Shown: piece by piece, positions 1 through 11,930 of the stretch
Position numbering within the stretch: the stretch's first letter is position 1
Layout: each line of letters begins with the position of its first letter
Source of the DNA: Pyrus communis
Lineage: Eukaryota > Streptophyta > Magnoliopsida > Rosales > Rosaceae
Reading direction: 5' to 3'
Length of the DNA stretch: 64,000 nucleotides
Assembly: GCF_963583255.1 (NCBI RefSeq)
Contig: NC_084808.1
Location: forward strand, 16,547,725-16,611,724
The notes under the pieces: model-generated
What the model was told of the DNA's origin: nothing
Databases searched by the model: none
The model's input: the letters and a program-made list of their open reading frames with translations, nothing else
Translations under genes and position numbers: made by a program

Positions 1-2705
1 TGCTTTTCTATATTTCCACATATCATGATTATCTTCAAGCTTACATCTGTTTTACTCATGTTTCAACTTGAGATAGGTTAAATCTTTGCTCTCCTCTCTT
101 CAATTCAGTATACTGAAGGTTCCTGTCAGGCATGTTTCTGGTAGCGTAACAAAAGGTATGATGAACCAATTTTCTATCTGGTGTGTCAAAAAATAATTGA
201 TTTTAACATCCTGTATATGCTTAAACCCTTTCAGGTGCCGCCAAACCATTTGAAGCTATATTTGTGTCTTCCAAAACTAAAAGAAATGATTCATTGGACC
301 CATTAATTGTAATCCTCCATGGAGGCCCGCACGATGTGTCAGTGTCAAGCTTTTCAAAGTCCTTTGCTTTTCTCTCTTCAATTGGGTTCAACCTGTTACT
401 TGTAAATTATAGGTATGATTGTGATTTTTCATACCACGGTCAAAGCTTTGAATTGTGCAGCTAAATGTATTTGATGTTCAACCAAATTGTGGTTCAATTT
501 TGTTGTTTAGATGTTATATTATGCAATTGTTCTGACATGTTAGTTTATCTCAGAGGTTCACTGGGGTTTGGGGAAGAAGCACTTCAGTCCCTTCCAGGGA
601 AAGTTGGGTCCCAGGTGCTTACCTATACATATTTACCTTCTATTTGTTTTATAGCAATCTTAATTTTGTTATCCGATTGGAATTGTTCCTTAGGGGAGCC
701 TACTTTATACCACCTGTTTGTTTAGGTAAAGTCCTACATTTTGGTATCATACACACAGATATAAGCACTTCTGGTGTAAATATATCTGTATATGCTCATG
801 TATGCTAAGAATTTTATGTTGTTAATATACCTGTGTAACTAGTATTTACTTTATGTATCTGCTTTTGTACTTAAAGACCCCAATCTCTCAGTTTATTCGC
901 TACAGGACGTGGATGATGTACTGGTGGCTATAGATCATGTCATTGACATGGGACTTGCCAGTCCTTCAAAAATTGCAGTTGTTGGTGGTTCTCACGGCGG
1001 CTTTCTAACAACTCACTTGATTGGCCAGGTTTGGTAGTTCTATAGAAAGCATGACTGTTATTTTTTAGTTCTTTGAGGCGCATATGGAGATTGAATCCCA
1101 CATTGATGGGAGGAGGGACCTTGCATGGGCATATAAATAAGTTGGGTTACTCCCCGTGTTGCCAATTATTTTTATGGTGGAACCTCAACTTTCTTCACTT
1201 AAAGCTTTATTCTTTTTGTGTGGGGTACTAAATAGATTTTTATTTTCCTATTGAAGCATCTATTACTTATGCACGCTTGGTAGACGAGTTCTTTTTAAGT
1301 TATTCTTGACAGTTGAACAATATTTAATGCCGCAGGCACCAGATAAGTTTGCTGTGGCAGCAGCAATGAACCCTGTCTGTAACCTCGCATTAATGGTCGG
1401 TACAACAGACATCCCTGATTGGTGCTATGTGGTGGCCTATGGAAGTGAGGGCAAAAATTACTACACAGAAGCACCGTCAGCTGAGCATCTGACTCTCATG
1501 CACAGCAAATCTCCTATTTCACATGTTTCAAAGGTGGGTGCTTGGTTACAGCTTCTTTTCTGTTACCATATTATTAGCTTACCCTGAAGTTTGAAGATTC
1601 TTATACAAATATTTTCAAGGACGGAAAGTTTACTTACAGATTTAAAAGCAACAAAGTCAACACAGTCGTTCTCCCAACATTGATTAACTACATGCACATT
1701 CACCTTTAAGCAACTAAATAGATATCATAGCTGCAGCCACAACCATACTTACTTCTACCTGCAGTGACACTGGTAAAGGCGACTAGGCGAGTAGCATGAT
1801 GTTTTATATTTGCACAGGCAAGCTGTGTATTCTCAGTGCAGGATATCAAGCAAAATATAAATGGAACTAAAGAGAAACAGAAAAGAGTGAAAAATGGGTA
1901 ATTCTTTATAAGCTTAATAGTCTTGGAAGGGGTCATGATGAATGTGAAGGTTTAATTCTTGAGAGTGGCTAATTCAAGGGAATCAATTCCGAGGGTTTGG
2001 ATTGTATCCAGATCTTCCCTCCTAGGATCACTGTGGTTGGTCCAACGCTGCGATTGCTATTTCTAACTTTTTGAAGGATCTTATCTGCAGGTTAAAACAC
2101 CCACCCTTTTTCTTTTGGGTGCTCAGGATCTTCGTGTTCCAGTTTCTACTGGATTTCAAGTAAGTACATGTTCTCCTAATGAACTACGCCTTTTCTTAAT
2201 AGTTTGACAACAAAAACAAGTGCTTGGATAATTGTTCTTCTTGGCTGCATTGCAGTAGAAAATGATCTAATGAAGCACAAACACAAAAAACAATTGGAAT
2301 CTATAAACTTAATTCTGTTAGATTTCATCTTTGAAATTGATTTCCTTCCTCTCAACTTCTCAAGGGGGTGTGATGATTTTGACTCAGACACTTACATGAT
2401 TGGAATGATGTGAGTTGAAAACTGATTCGGGTATTTATTATTCGTAGTATGCTAGGGCGCTGAAGGAAAAAGGAGTTCCTGTCAAAATCATTGTGTTTCC
2501 TCATGATGTTCATGCAATTAAGAGGTAAACTTATGCTCCAAATGAGCTAGTGCATTGTAGCACTGTAGTCACCAGTCACTACAGCCAAGGTCATAAAGTT
2601 TCATGCTTGGATTTCCATCTGATACGAATTTGTGTTTGCAGACCACAATCCGACTTTGAGAGCTTTCTTAACATTGGTGTCTGGTTCAAGAAGCATTTAT
2701 CATAA
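1..2705 (+). CDS. AARE: Acylamino-acid-releasing enzyme, C-terminal half (partial gene)
   Basis: This serine peptidase of the prolyl oligopeptidase family (S9) removes N-acylated residues from peptides and helps clear damaged proteins. Eight exons are visible: 109-155, 235-412, 554-614, 906-1028, 1336-1533, 2091-2159, 2449-2525 and 2642-2705 (TAA). They join in frame to about 270 residues of the alpha/beta-hydrolase domain; the N-terminal propeller lies left of the window. The triad is readable: nucleophile Ser in GGSHGG (exon at 906), Asp in GAQDLRVP (exon at 2091) and His in FPHDVHAIK (exon at 2449). The oxyanion-side HGGPHD motif is in the exon at 235. Introns carry GT-AG borders. The intron at 1029-1335 holds a repeat fragment also found near 42.6 kb. 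The C-terminal half looks intact. Exon ends may be off by a base; the family call is firm. Confidence 0.93.
1090..1200 (+). repeat. TRIM/LTR-like fragment in an AARE intron
   Basis: The core GAATCCCACATTGATGGG, followed by a TATAAATAA element and by GCCAATTATTTTTATGGTGG, matches the reverse complement of 42531-42649 and, more weakly, 42790-42900. It looks like an old LTR of a small retrotransposon whose first bases have decayed. Confidence 0.5.
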
Positions 2706-4102
2706 ATGAACAGCCATTTCTTAAGATGGTTGATTTATGGGCAGTGCAAATCAATCTGCAATGTTGTTTATTAGAGTTATAGTCGAGTAGGTTGAATCCA
2801 CCTTGAATGTGTAAGGTCGTCTGCGCATGCCTTTGCTCAGCATGTATAATCTTCAATCTGAATGAAAAACTACCTACTTGAAAACTTATGATTATTGATT
2901 TCAATAATAGAACTTCAACTCAATTGTTATATAATATTGTTTTGGCTTACATGTCATGTTTGGCACTTGTGTTTTTAATTTGTCTAATTTAGCCCTTGTA
3001 TTTGTATCTGTTAGTCAATATAGACAATTTGTCAAACAAATGTTGAGTGAGTTATGAGCATTGCATATGAGCGATATAAATGTCTTTTTTCTCGTAGAAA
3101 CATAGCTAAGTCTATGGGGCTATCTCGAGAATATAAGAAGTGGTCTTCCTTTGGAATGTTTTGACAAATCTAGAGGGGTGTGGTGGGTTTTTTGGGCATA
3201 ATCCTGGTGCTGTTGGCGTTTCAGGGCGGTGTGAACTGCGAAGCCAAGAACATGCGCGTTAAGAATTTTCATATCTAAAAATGAAATGGTGGTTAACAGG
3301 TGCAGCTGGTTTGTAGATAAACAGGCAGGGTAAAGAGCTCCTGCCCTTTGCCTACTACTTTATGAAAAAAAATCACTTTTTATTAGGACCCATCTAAACA
3401 GAAGAAAATTAACACTCTTTCATCCTCTCTTTTGTACTTTTCAATTCTTTTTACTACCCTGAACAAAAATTTATCTACGCTTTACAAAAAGTTAAAAAAG
3501 AAATTTTAAATTTAATAAGACGGAAGTGCTGCAAGAATTCTCGACGTTTATAAGATTTTTTCTAAAATTTTAAATAATTTAGCTTTCTCCAATATCTTAC
3601 TCAAACCCATTATGTTAGCATTTCACAGTTCACATCACTTGAATCCTAACGTTGTCAAATTAATTTTATCTAATGTTGTCGAACTAAATATTTATTTGAA
3701 TTCAGGTTAGGATCACAACTTTTTTCCAACCTCACAATGTTGGAAAGTCATCAACACTTAAGGTTGAATACTCATTAATTAAGCATGCAATGAACATAAA
3801 TTGAATGACTACAAAAATCTAAGCCATGCTAATCATACCATATAATTCATACAAAACAAATGGTGTTCAAATTTTGATGGGTTGGGTGGACCCGTATAAT
3901 ACGATATTTCCCACCTCGGTATGTGGATGCTCCGAACTCCCATTTCCGAAAAGGATATTACGCGCTGCTGCCTAGTGTGCCTGTAACTTTCTCGTATTCG
4001 AGTCCATTGGATTCCACCGAGCACGTTCTGCACATTCTCTAAATTTCTATCCATGTCATTCTCCTGAAACTCGAGGAAAAGCTATAATATGATTCAGTTT
4101 CT
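2706..4102. other. AARE 3' flank and PPR 5' flank
   Basis: AT-rich intergenic sequence of about 1.4 kb. It should hold the AARE 3' UTR (about 2706-2920) and the PPR promoter. I see no coding exon or clear element here; short reading frames on both strands lack any recognisable domain. Confidence 0.5.
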
Positions 4103-6718
4103 GTGAAAGCAATGTTTCTGAAGCTGCAGTTGGACACCAGTTGCTTCCCAATTCTGGGTTCCATAAAAACGTCACCCAACGCAGGACGCTCTCCACTGGA
4201 CAAACTCGAACTCATAAGCAACGATAGGAAACAGAGAGTGGTTCAGAGTCCCAATGGAGGAGGAGGGCTGAAGAAGAAGTTGGGTGAAGTTCATCGACCC
4301 ACAAATGGCAGGCGTGGAAATGGCGTCGTTGTTCATGAGGTCGAGCTGAAAAAATCCAGTTTTGTGAAGAACCCAGGTGGGGAGAAGACGAAAAACGTAA
4401 AGGGTACTGGCCGTTTTGCGAAAAGTGGAGATATTGATGGTGGGTTGAGAGTGGGGGATGGGAATGGAGTGGTGAAGAAAGTGCACTCCAGGTGTTCGAC
4501 CAAATGCGTCAGTTACGGAGGTTATATTCCTGCAATTTTGAAGGCTTTGGATGAAGTTGAGGATTTGGATGAGGCTCTGAGGCCGTGGGAAGATAGGCTT
4601 ACTAACAAGGAAAGGAGTATAATTTTGAAGGAGCAGGTGTGTTGGGAAAGGGCTTGGGAGGTTTTTGAGTGGTTTAAGAGAAAGGATTGTTATGAGGTGA
4701 ATGTGATTCACTATAATATAGTGCTTAGAATTCTTGGGAAGGCGAGGAAGTGGAGCCATGTCGAGAGACTTTGGGATGAGATGAAGGTTAACGGAATAGC
4801 ACCGATAAATTCAACTTATGGAACTTTGATTGATGTTTACAGTAAAGGCGGGCTTAAAGAAGAAGCACTTGTTTGGCTGGACAAGATGAACGAACAAGGA
4901 ATGAAACCGGATGAGGTTACCATGGGGATTGTCGTTCAATTGTATAAGAAAGCAAGAGAGTTTCGAAAAGCTGAGGATTTTTTCAAATATTGGTCGTTGA
5001 GCGTATCTTTGAGACAAGAACAAGAGGGCACCTCTACAACAAGTGCTTCTGGATTGCAGAGCTCTTTGCATTCTCACATTTCTTTGAGCTCGCATACATA
5101 CAATACATTGATTGACACATATGGAAAGGATGGCCAACTTAAAGAAGCATCTAAAATATTTGCAATGATGCTTAGGGAAGGGATTGCTCCAACTACAGTT
5201 ACTTTCAATACAATGATTCACATTTGTGGTAACCATGGCCGGCTGGAAGAAGTTGTTTCCCTTATGCAGAAGATGGAAGAGCTTCGATGTCCACCTGATA
5301 CAAGAACATATAATATTCTAATTTCCCTCCACGCAAAGCATAACAATATAGACATGGCGACAAGCTACTTCACAAAGATGAAGGAGGCTCACCTTGAGCC
5401 AGACCCTGTCAGTTACCGCATCCTTTTGTATGCGTACTCAATAAGGCACATGGTCAGCAAAGCTGAAGTCCTCATATCAGAGATGGATGAAAAGGGTCAT
5501 GAGATTGATGAGTTCACTCAGACTGCTCTGACAAGGATGTACATAGATGCCGGGATGCTTGAAAAGTCATGGTTTTGGTTCATGAGATTTCATCCTTCAG
5601 GGAAATTGAGTTCTGAGTGCTGTGCTGCCAACATTGATGCATATGGAGAGCGTGGCCATATTTTGGAAGCTGAGAAAGTCTTCATTTGCTGCCTAGAAGC
5701 AAAGAAATTGAGTGTCCTTGAGTTTAACGTGATGATTAAAGCTTATGGGGTGGGGAAACAGTACGGTAAAGCATGTCAGCTGTTTGATAGCATGAAGAGT
5801 CATGGCATAGTTCCGGACATATGTAGCTACAGCTCTCTGATACAAATTTTGGCTAGTGCTGATATGCCACATATAGCAAAACCCTATCTCAGGAAGATGC
5901 AGGAGGCAGGATTGGTAAGTGATTGCATCCCGTATTGTGCTGTAATATCAAGCTTTGCAAAATTAGGAGAACTGGAAATGGCAGAGGAACTATACAAAGA
6001 GATGGTCAGATTCAATGTTCAGCCGGATGTTATTATCTTTGGGGTGTTGATAAATGCTTTCGCTGATATCGGAAGTGTTAAAGAAGCTCTGAGTTATGCT
6101 GATGCAATGAATAAGGCAGGCTTGCCTGGGAATACGGTGATTTACAACTCCTTGATCAAGCTCTATACTAAAGTTGGCTTTTTGAACGAAGCAGAAGAAA
6201 CATACAGACTTCTTCAATCATCAGAGGATGGTCATGCTATTTATGCTTCAAATTGTATGATTGACCTTTATAGCGAGCGATGTATGGTTGAGCCAGCAGA
6301 AGAACTCTTTGATAGCCTGAAGAGCAAGGGAGCTGCAAATGAGTTTACATATGCAATGATGTTGTGCATGTATAAGAAACTGGGGAGGTTTGAGGAAGCC
6401 ATTCAGATCGCAAAGCAGATGAGAGAACTGCGACTTTTAACTGATTTGCTCAGTTATAATAATGTGCTTGGGCTGTATGCGATGTATGGAAGATTCAAAG
6501 AGGTAGTGGCAACTTTCAAGGAAATGATAAAAGCTTCCGTTCAACCTGATGATTGTACATTCAAATCACTTGGAATTGTTTTGCTGAAATCTGGGATTTC
6601 AAAACAGGCTGTCGGCAATCTGGAAGTATCAGTGAAGAAGGATGCTCAGAGTGGTTTGCAAGCGTGGATTTCAGCCCTCTCATCTGTCGTGAGATTAAAT
6701 GAAAGTAATTATCTGTAG
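4103..6718 (+). CDS. P-type pentatricopeptide repeat protein (At3g23020-like)
   Basis: An intronless frame of 871 residues, as is usual for plant PPR genes. PPR proteins bind organellar RNA, one base per repeat, and act in stability, splicing or translation. Residues 1 to about 140 are basic and low in complexity, fitting a plastid or mitochondrial transit peptide plus linker. From about residue 200 to 840 there are roughly 16-18 repeats of 35 residues with the usual signature, for example HYNIVLRILGKARKW and TYNTLIDTYGKDGQ. No E, DYW or SMR domain is seen, so this is the P class. Length and start resemble Arabidopsis At3g23020. A second in-frame Met three codons on could also start. No frameshift is seen. 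The RNA target cannot be read from the sequence. Confidence 0.9.
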   Translation: MKAMFLKLQLDTSCFPILGSIKTSPNAGRSPLDKLELISNDRKQRVVQSPNGGGGLKKKLGEVHRPTNGRRGNGVVVHEVELKKSSFVKNPGGEKTKNVKGTGRFAKSGDIDGGLRVGDGNGVVKKVHSRCSTKCVSYGGYIPAILKALDEVEDLDEALRPWEDRLTNKERSIILKEQVCWERAWEVFEWFKRKDCYEVNVIHYNIVLRILGKARKWSHVERLWDEMKVNGIAPINSTYGTLIDVYSKGGLKEEALVWLDKMNEQGMKPDEVTMGIVVQLYKKAREFRKAEDFFKYWSLSVSLRQEQEGTSTTSASGLQSSLHSHISLSSHTYNTLIDTYGKDGQLKEASKIFAMMLREGIAPTTVTFNTMIHICGNHGRLEEVVSLMQKMEELRCPPDTRTYNILISLHAKHNNIDMATSYFTKMKEAHLEPDPVSYRILLYAYSIRHMVSKAEVLISEMDEKGHEIDEFTQTALTRMYIDAGMLEKSWFWFMRFHPSGKLSSECCAANIDAYGERGHILEAEKVFICCLEAKKLSVLEFNVMIKAYGVGKQYGKACQLFDSMKSHGIVPDICSYSSLIQILASADMPHIAKPYLRKMQEAGLVSDCIPYCAVISSFAKLGELEMAEELYKEMVRFNVQPDVIIFGVLINAFADIGSVKEALSYADAMNKAGLPGNTVIYNSLIKLYTKVGFLNEAEETYRLLQSSEDGHAIYASNCMIDLYSERCMVEPAEELFDSLKSKGAANEFTYAMMLCMYKKLGRFEEAIQIAKQMRELRLLTDLLSYNNVLGLYAMYGRFKEVVATFKEMIKASVQPDDCTFKSLGIVLLKSGISKQAVGNLEVSVKKDAQSGLQAWISALSSVVRLNESNYL

Positions 6719-7360
6719 ATACACTCTGCGAAGAGTGTTTTGAATACTCACCAGGCATTATAGTCCAATTCCTTGCTGATTAATGGAATTCAGTGAGGGA
6801 ATTGAGCTGTGGAACTTCAGATGTAGAAGTTGAATTATTTATGCAAAGTTACAACCGATGTCCCACGCCACGGTACTGAGAAGGGAGATGATAATTTTGA
6901 CAAGATGAAAATGTAGATCACATTTCGGTTCACGGGCGAGAGACGTGATCCTGTATAGAGCCGATTGCTCGGAACAAGAACTGTATAGCCAACTCTGCAG
7001 GAGTAAGTCCATGAACCAAATTGAAGATTATGTAACATCCTTGTATGACCAGCTGTGACTCTTGAATATATGTATGTAAAAGGTTGTAATGTGCTCTTCT
7101 AATCATCTGTGGGTGTCGTGAAAAGAAGAGCAACGAAATTGTCAGGTTTTGTGTAATTGCTTTTGTTTATTGAATATTTACTAAGCACAAGGCAGAAGTT
7201 TCCTAATTTCTTCTCAAGTTCACCCACCACAGGCTTTGCAAACATAGTATCTCTTAAACTTGATTAGGCCAGTCGGTGATATTCAAGTTTGAATTCTCAT
7301 TCTCAAAAAATTATTCAAGTTGTGTAGAATATTATATTTGTACTTGATGACTAATAACGT
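6719..7360. other. PPR 3' flank
   Basis: Includes the likely PPR 3' UTR. No other gene is seen. It ends at the target site of the 8.47-kb LTR element. Confidence 0.4.
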
Positions 7361-7452
7361 TGTTTGTACCATACTTGACCAGTCCCGAAACTACTAAGCG
7401 CCGGTCAATAGTATACCGTTAAGGACCCACAAGACTTTTCCTCCAACCAGGA

Positions 7453-7554
7453 GGCTAATCACAACGCGACACGTGTCAATATCAAAGGCCAATCACAGCG
7501 CAACATGTGTCGATATCAGAGGCCAATCACAACACGACACGTGTCAATGTCACA
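7453..7554 (+). promoter_or_regulatory. Three tandem 34-bp CCAAT + G-box modules in the LTR
   Basis: Exactly contiguous units at 7453-7486, 7487-7520 and 7521-7554. Units 2 and 3 open with GGCCAATCAC (unit 1 has GGCTAATCAC). Units 1 and 3 carry the palindrome GACACGTGTC, and unit 2 carries CAACATGTGTC. CCAAT is the NF-Y site, and CACGTG is the G-box/ABRE core bound by bZIP and bHLH factors. They lie about 20-120 bp upstream of the TATA box, as an enhancer would. Confidence 0.7.
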
Positions 7555-7575
7555 ACAAAGCTAGAAACTCTCTTC

Positions 7576-7582
7576 TATAAAA
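7576..7582 (+). promoter_or_regulatory. LTR TATA box
   Basis: TATAAAA followed by GGGG, repeated at the same place in the right LTR. It probably sets the start of the genomic RNA about 30 bp downstream. Confidence 0.7.
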
Positions 7583-7880
7583 GGGGATCATTCTCCCACA
7601 ATAATCCCTAATGTCATTTGGTACTAAACTATTCACTAGAACTCACTAAAGGAGAGCTTGAACCTATGTATTTGTGTAAACCCTTCACAACTAATGAGAA
7701 CTCCTCTACTCCGTGGACGTAGCCAGTCTGGGTGAACCATGTACATCTTGTGTTGTTTGCTTCCCTATCTTTATTCATGTACATACTTACCCACACTAAT
7801 GACCAAAGCAATCTAGCGAAGGTCACAAACTTGACACTTTCTGTTGTACCAAAGTCCTCGCTGATTTTGTGCATTAACAT

Positions 7881-9308
7881 TTGGTGCCGTCTATGGGAAT
7901 CGCACTTATTCCTACTCTCTCCAGCTTTGTCAAGCTGGTTTCCACCATTCGTACACTTTCTTTCGACCAGGCACCCCTCTCCAACATGGGGAGTGAAGGG
8001 AGCCACAACACGCAGAACGACACCCCCCCCCCCCGGGCACTTAGTGCAAAGCAACGAAAAAATGAACGAAAGAAGTTTGCTCTTCAAGCTAAAGTCGATG
8101 AGTTAGAGGCTCAGAACAACAAGATAGCGATAAAGAATGAGATCCTCAAGGAGCAGTATAAGAAGCTCTTCAGGATGCTCCATGAAGCTAGGCATACTCA
8201 AACACACGAACTCATCGCCTCTAGGGAAGTCAGCCACCACTTGGGTGCCCCCCAACACGGAGGATCACCTGCCTTCAACATGGATATCCCTAATGGGGAG
8301 TGAGTTACTCATCGAAGTGTTGATCAACATGAGACCTCTCTCGACCCAGCTGCTTCGACCCGAATCAAGAGAAGTGGAGGAAGGCACCTTCTTGCAGAAG
8401 AAGGAGTAGAAAGATCAAAAGCCGTTTATCGCGACTGTCGGGACTTCCTGAGGCAACATCGAGAGAACCCCATCCACATAAGCTCGAAGGTTAATAACCC
8501 AAGGGTTTTTTTAAAGATTCGGTCCTCTCTCATGCCCCAAGCCAACTACCAATCTAGGGAATGAGCGACATGTCTTAGAGGAATATGAAGGTATGGGGAA
8601 CTCGGGGGCGTTTCGACAGGCTCGCCCTGGAAGTCAGTACGGTGAGTCCAAAGAAAAATCTCATGCCTTTGATCAAGCTTTCCTACTTCCAAGAGGAGAT
8701 AGAGACTTACAGAAGAATGATCCAGCAGTACCTGACTCCATTCAGGACCCCTTTGTCCTACAATTCCTTAAGGAAGTAAACAAGTTGAAGGCCGAACGTC
8801 AAGCCGAAATACCTGACTGGAACCAACCTAGGCCTGACCCTCTTACAAAGAGGATCCTTGATACCCCTCTCAAAGCAAAGACAAAGCAAAAGTTTGGCTT
8901 ACAACTCTACACTGGAAGGGAGGACCCAATTGAACACCTAAACCTCTTTGAGTCCACCGTGCATACCGGATGCACACTAACGAAGAACGATATCTTCTCT
9001 TCCCCTCTACCTTCTCTGGCGGAGCTCTGAATTGGTATTGCCATCTTCCACCTGAGACAGTAGACTCATTTGAGGAACTAAGGAAACTGTTTGTTTCTCA
9101 ACACATCTTCCAGACCGATCACTTACATTCTGCAAATGACTTGAACACTATTCACCAGAAACCGGACAAGTCACTACGAGAGTGTGCCGGTCGCTTCAGC
9201 CATGAGTATTCTCACTGCGTTGAGGCAGATGACAAGACCGCCCTCAAAGCCTTCATGGCAGGCTTACGTGATTGTTTCTTCAAGCACATGATCAATGCCA
9301 ACACTTAG
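7881..9308 (+). pseudogene. Degenerate gag of the 8.47-kb element
   Basis: Several frames together cover a Ty3/gypsy gag. Positions 7881-8303 encode an N-terminal part with a coiled-coil-like Lys/Glu-rich stretch (LSAKQRKNERKKFALQAKVD). Frames at 8593-9030 and 8970-9308 encode the retrotransposon gag domain, with LYTGREDPIEHLNLFES, STFSGGALNWYCHLPP and FMAGLRDCFFKHM. Stops and at least two frameshifts (near 8300-8590 and 8970-9030) separate the pieces. Short gag-like sequence may continue to about 9554, but no CCHC zinc knuckle is evident. It cannot make a full protein as it stands. Confidence 0.75.
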
Positions 9309-10059
9309 AAGACTTACTCTGGGGTGATGGCACAGGCTTACAACCACGCCTCCGCCGAAGTAAGGACATACCAAGGGAACCCCCATATGGTTAACCCCTA
9401 TCAACAAGTGGGAAGTGGAAGTCAAGTTTTACCAAGTGAGGAGATCTTGGCCATTCAGACACCCATTGCATCATCTCCTGCCTCATTTAGCTACTCGCTA
9501 AGTCACCAAATGTATTTGTCTCTCGGTAAGAGGAAGAATTTTTACTCTCAGTAAGCCTATTACAACAAGAGGGATAAAAGTTCGTGTCAAGACAACCAGG
9601 GGTGAATGTACCGTTGCTATTATGACTATGGGGCCAAGCCTCACTTTTTCAAAGTGGAGGACTGGGTACTGAAGGAAATGCTATTATAAGAAGGCATACA
9701 CATTACAAATGTTTTGACTCTCAACCACTTGAGATCTTTTGTCACACAAGCCATTCGACAAATATTTAAAGAAGAGGGAATTCAGACAACTTCTTCTGAG
9801 TCTTTTGCATTCCTAGCACTAGAACACTTAGTCTACGCTGACATACCCCTATACTCCAACTCAGAGCTTCAACATGCGTACTTTGACACAAAGTATGTGA
9901 TACTAAGTGTTACAACCAACATGGTTCAGATATCGAAAGCATGGATCCCTTCATGCATAGCAAAACATTCATAAGTATCACTCATATCAATCAACATAAA
10001 CATCATACATTCCAACACATTCATACATAAACTTCATATATTCCAACACATCCATACAT

Positions 10060-10430
10060 AAGCCAACTGTGCTTCGAAAGGGTTCAACATACTTTGTGTC
10101 ATTCGACACTTGCTACAATGTGCCTCGACACCTTGCCCTTATTCTCACCAACCAAGTGATGAAATGTGAAGAAAGAACTCATCTTCATGCCACCAACGAG
10201 ATGATGAAATGTACAACCTGTACTCTCCTTCATGCCACCAACCAGGTGATGAAATGTACAACCAGTCCTCTAATATCATTTGGCAACTTATCACTCATGC
10301 CACCAACCAGGTGAAGAAGGAACTCATCTTCGTGCCACCAACCAGGTGATGAAATGTGATGAAAGGTGATAAAGGAATTCATATTCGTACCACTAACCAA
10401 GTGATGAAAACAACTCACCATTCATTTCAC
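10060..10430 (+). repeat. Tandem repeats with the core CCACCAACCAGGTGATGAAA
   Basis: About six irregular copies of a core of about 23 bp lie between 10145 and 10415. They are spaced about 45-75 bp and separated by variable ACTCATCTTC-type sequence. No coding function is seen; the array lies in the non-coding middle of the LTR element. Confidence 0.7.
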
Positions 10431-10929
10431 AAACCAAAAGACGAGTGGTACAACTTGTACATGTGAACTCCTAGCATTCACAAATAATAAAAAATCCTCA
10501 AGCTTTACAACTCAACTAGGAGAGCAATTATGCCTAATAAGAGTTATACTCACCAACAAAGTCTTATTGGAAGCCAACAACTGCTTCAGTGCATGGTATA
10601 CGAAGATCAAGCTCTTCAGCTCTCTTACATCTGCTTCAGACATTTCTCCTCTGTAACAATGCAAACACAACAGCTCATAGAAAGCTTCACACACTCTTGA
10701 TCAAGATTGTTCGAAGCAAATTCAATTTATATGGTTCATCCAAACCTTCAACTACTACAAGGTGTGGCTTGCATCACAATCACTTGCTCAACAGTATGGA
10801 AGCAAAATTTGTATATGTTGTCTCTCTTCCACAAAATTTGTATATGTTGTCTCCCCCACATTTTCAAATTTCTAATTTTCCCAAAAAAAAAAAAAAAAAA
10901 AAGAAATTGGGAAATTCAACAACTTCAAC

Positions 10930-11930
10930 AAATAGAGGGTAACTACAACTCTCAAAAGCTTCTCACACTCTTGATCAAGATAGTGTGAAACAAAATCAAT
11001 TCATGGTGCTCAACAAAGCTTCAACCTCAAAGCTTCACCTACAAAGTTTCAACACAAAAGCTTCACCATAAGAGCTTCAACAAATGGAGAGCAACAACAA
11101 ATGTCAAAAGCCTCACACACTCTTGATCAAGATAATGTGAAGTAAAACCAACTTATGGTGCCAACAAAAGCTTCAACAAGTGAAGGGCAACAACAAATGT
11201 CAAAAGCCTCACACACTCTTAATCAAGATAGTGTGAAGTAAAACCAACTTATGGTGCCAACAAAAACTTCAACAAGTGAAGGGCAACAATAAATGTCAAA
11301 AGCCTCACAAGCTCTTGATCAAGATAGTGTGAAGTAAAACCAACTTATGGTGCCAACAAAAACTTCAACAAGTGAAGGGCAACAACAAATGTCAAAAACC
11401 TCATACACTCTTGATCAAGATAGTGTGAAGCAAAACCAATTTATGGTGACTAATACAAAAGCTTTGCCTACAAAGCTTCAACATCAAACAAATCTTCAAC
11501 ATCAAACAAAGTTTCATCAATGAAGAGCACCAACAAATGTCAAAAGCCTTACACACTCTTGAACAAGATAGTGTGAAGCAAAATCAACTTATAATGCCAA
11601 CAAAAACTTCAACAAATGAAAGGCAACAACAAATGTCAAAAGCCTCACACACTCTTGATCAAGATAGTGTGAAGAAAAACCAATTTATGGTTACTAACAC
11701 AAAAGCTTCACCTACAAAGCTTCAACATCAAACAAAGCTTCATTAATGGAGAGCAACTACAATTCTCAAAAGCTTCACACACTCTTGATCAAGATACTGT
11801 GAAGCAAAATCAATTTATGGTGCCCAACAAAGTTTCAATACAAAAGCTTCAAGACAAAAGTTTCACCTACAAAGCTTCAACACAAAAACTTCACCTACAA
11901 ATGTTCAACATCAAAGCTTCACCAAAAAAA
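10930..11930 (+). repeat. Tandem array, about 96-bp unit, each with a palindrome
   Basis: About eight units start near 10950, 11100, 11198, 11293, 11389, 11538, 11635 and 11765, with 96-97 bp spacing in the regular part. Most carry CACACTCTTGATCAAG followed by ATAGTGTG, an imperfect palindrome centred on TTGATCAA. Between them lie A-rich CTTCAACAA-type stretches. A poly-A run ends the array near 11930. Confidence 0.8.

Larger units (their letters stand above)
7361..7879 (+). repeat. 5' LTR of the 8.47-kb element
   Basis: Begins TGTTTGTACCATACTTGACC and ends GTGCATTAACA. It contains three 34-bp CCAAT/G-box units, a TATA box and a likely transcript start region. The right copy is of equal length. 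Confidence 0.9.

Noticed and set aside
4172..4759. 195-residue minus-strand frame
   Set aside because: It lies wholly inside the PPR coding region on the opposite strand and shows no domain; it is a shadow of codon bias.
7629..8106. Frames of 152 (-) and 124 (+) residues at the LTR/gag junction
   Set aside because: They cross the LTR boundary and the primer-binding region; the gag-like frame from 7881 explains the coding signal.
10060..11930. Evenly spaced repeats resembling a CRISPR array
   Set aside because: Units of the 96-bp array are contiguous and similar along their full length, with no unique spacers or cas genes, and lie in a plant LTR element.
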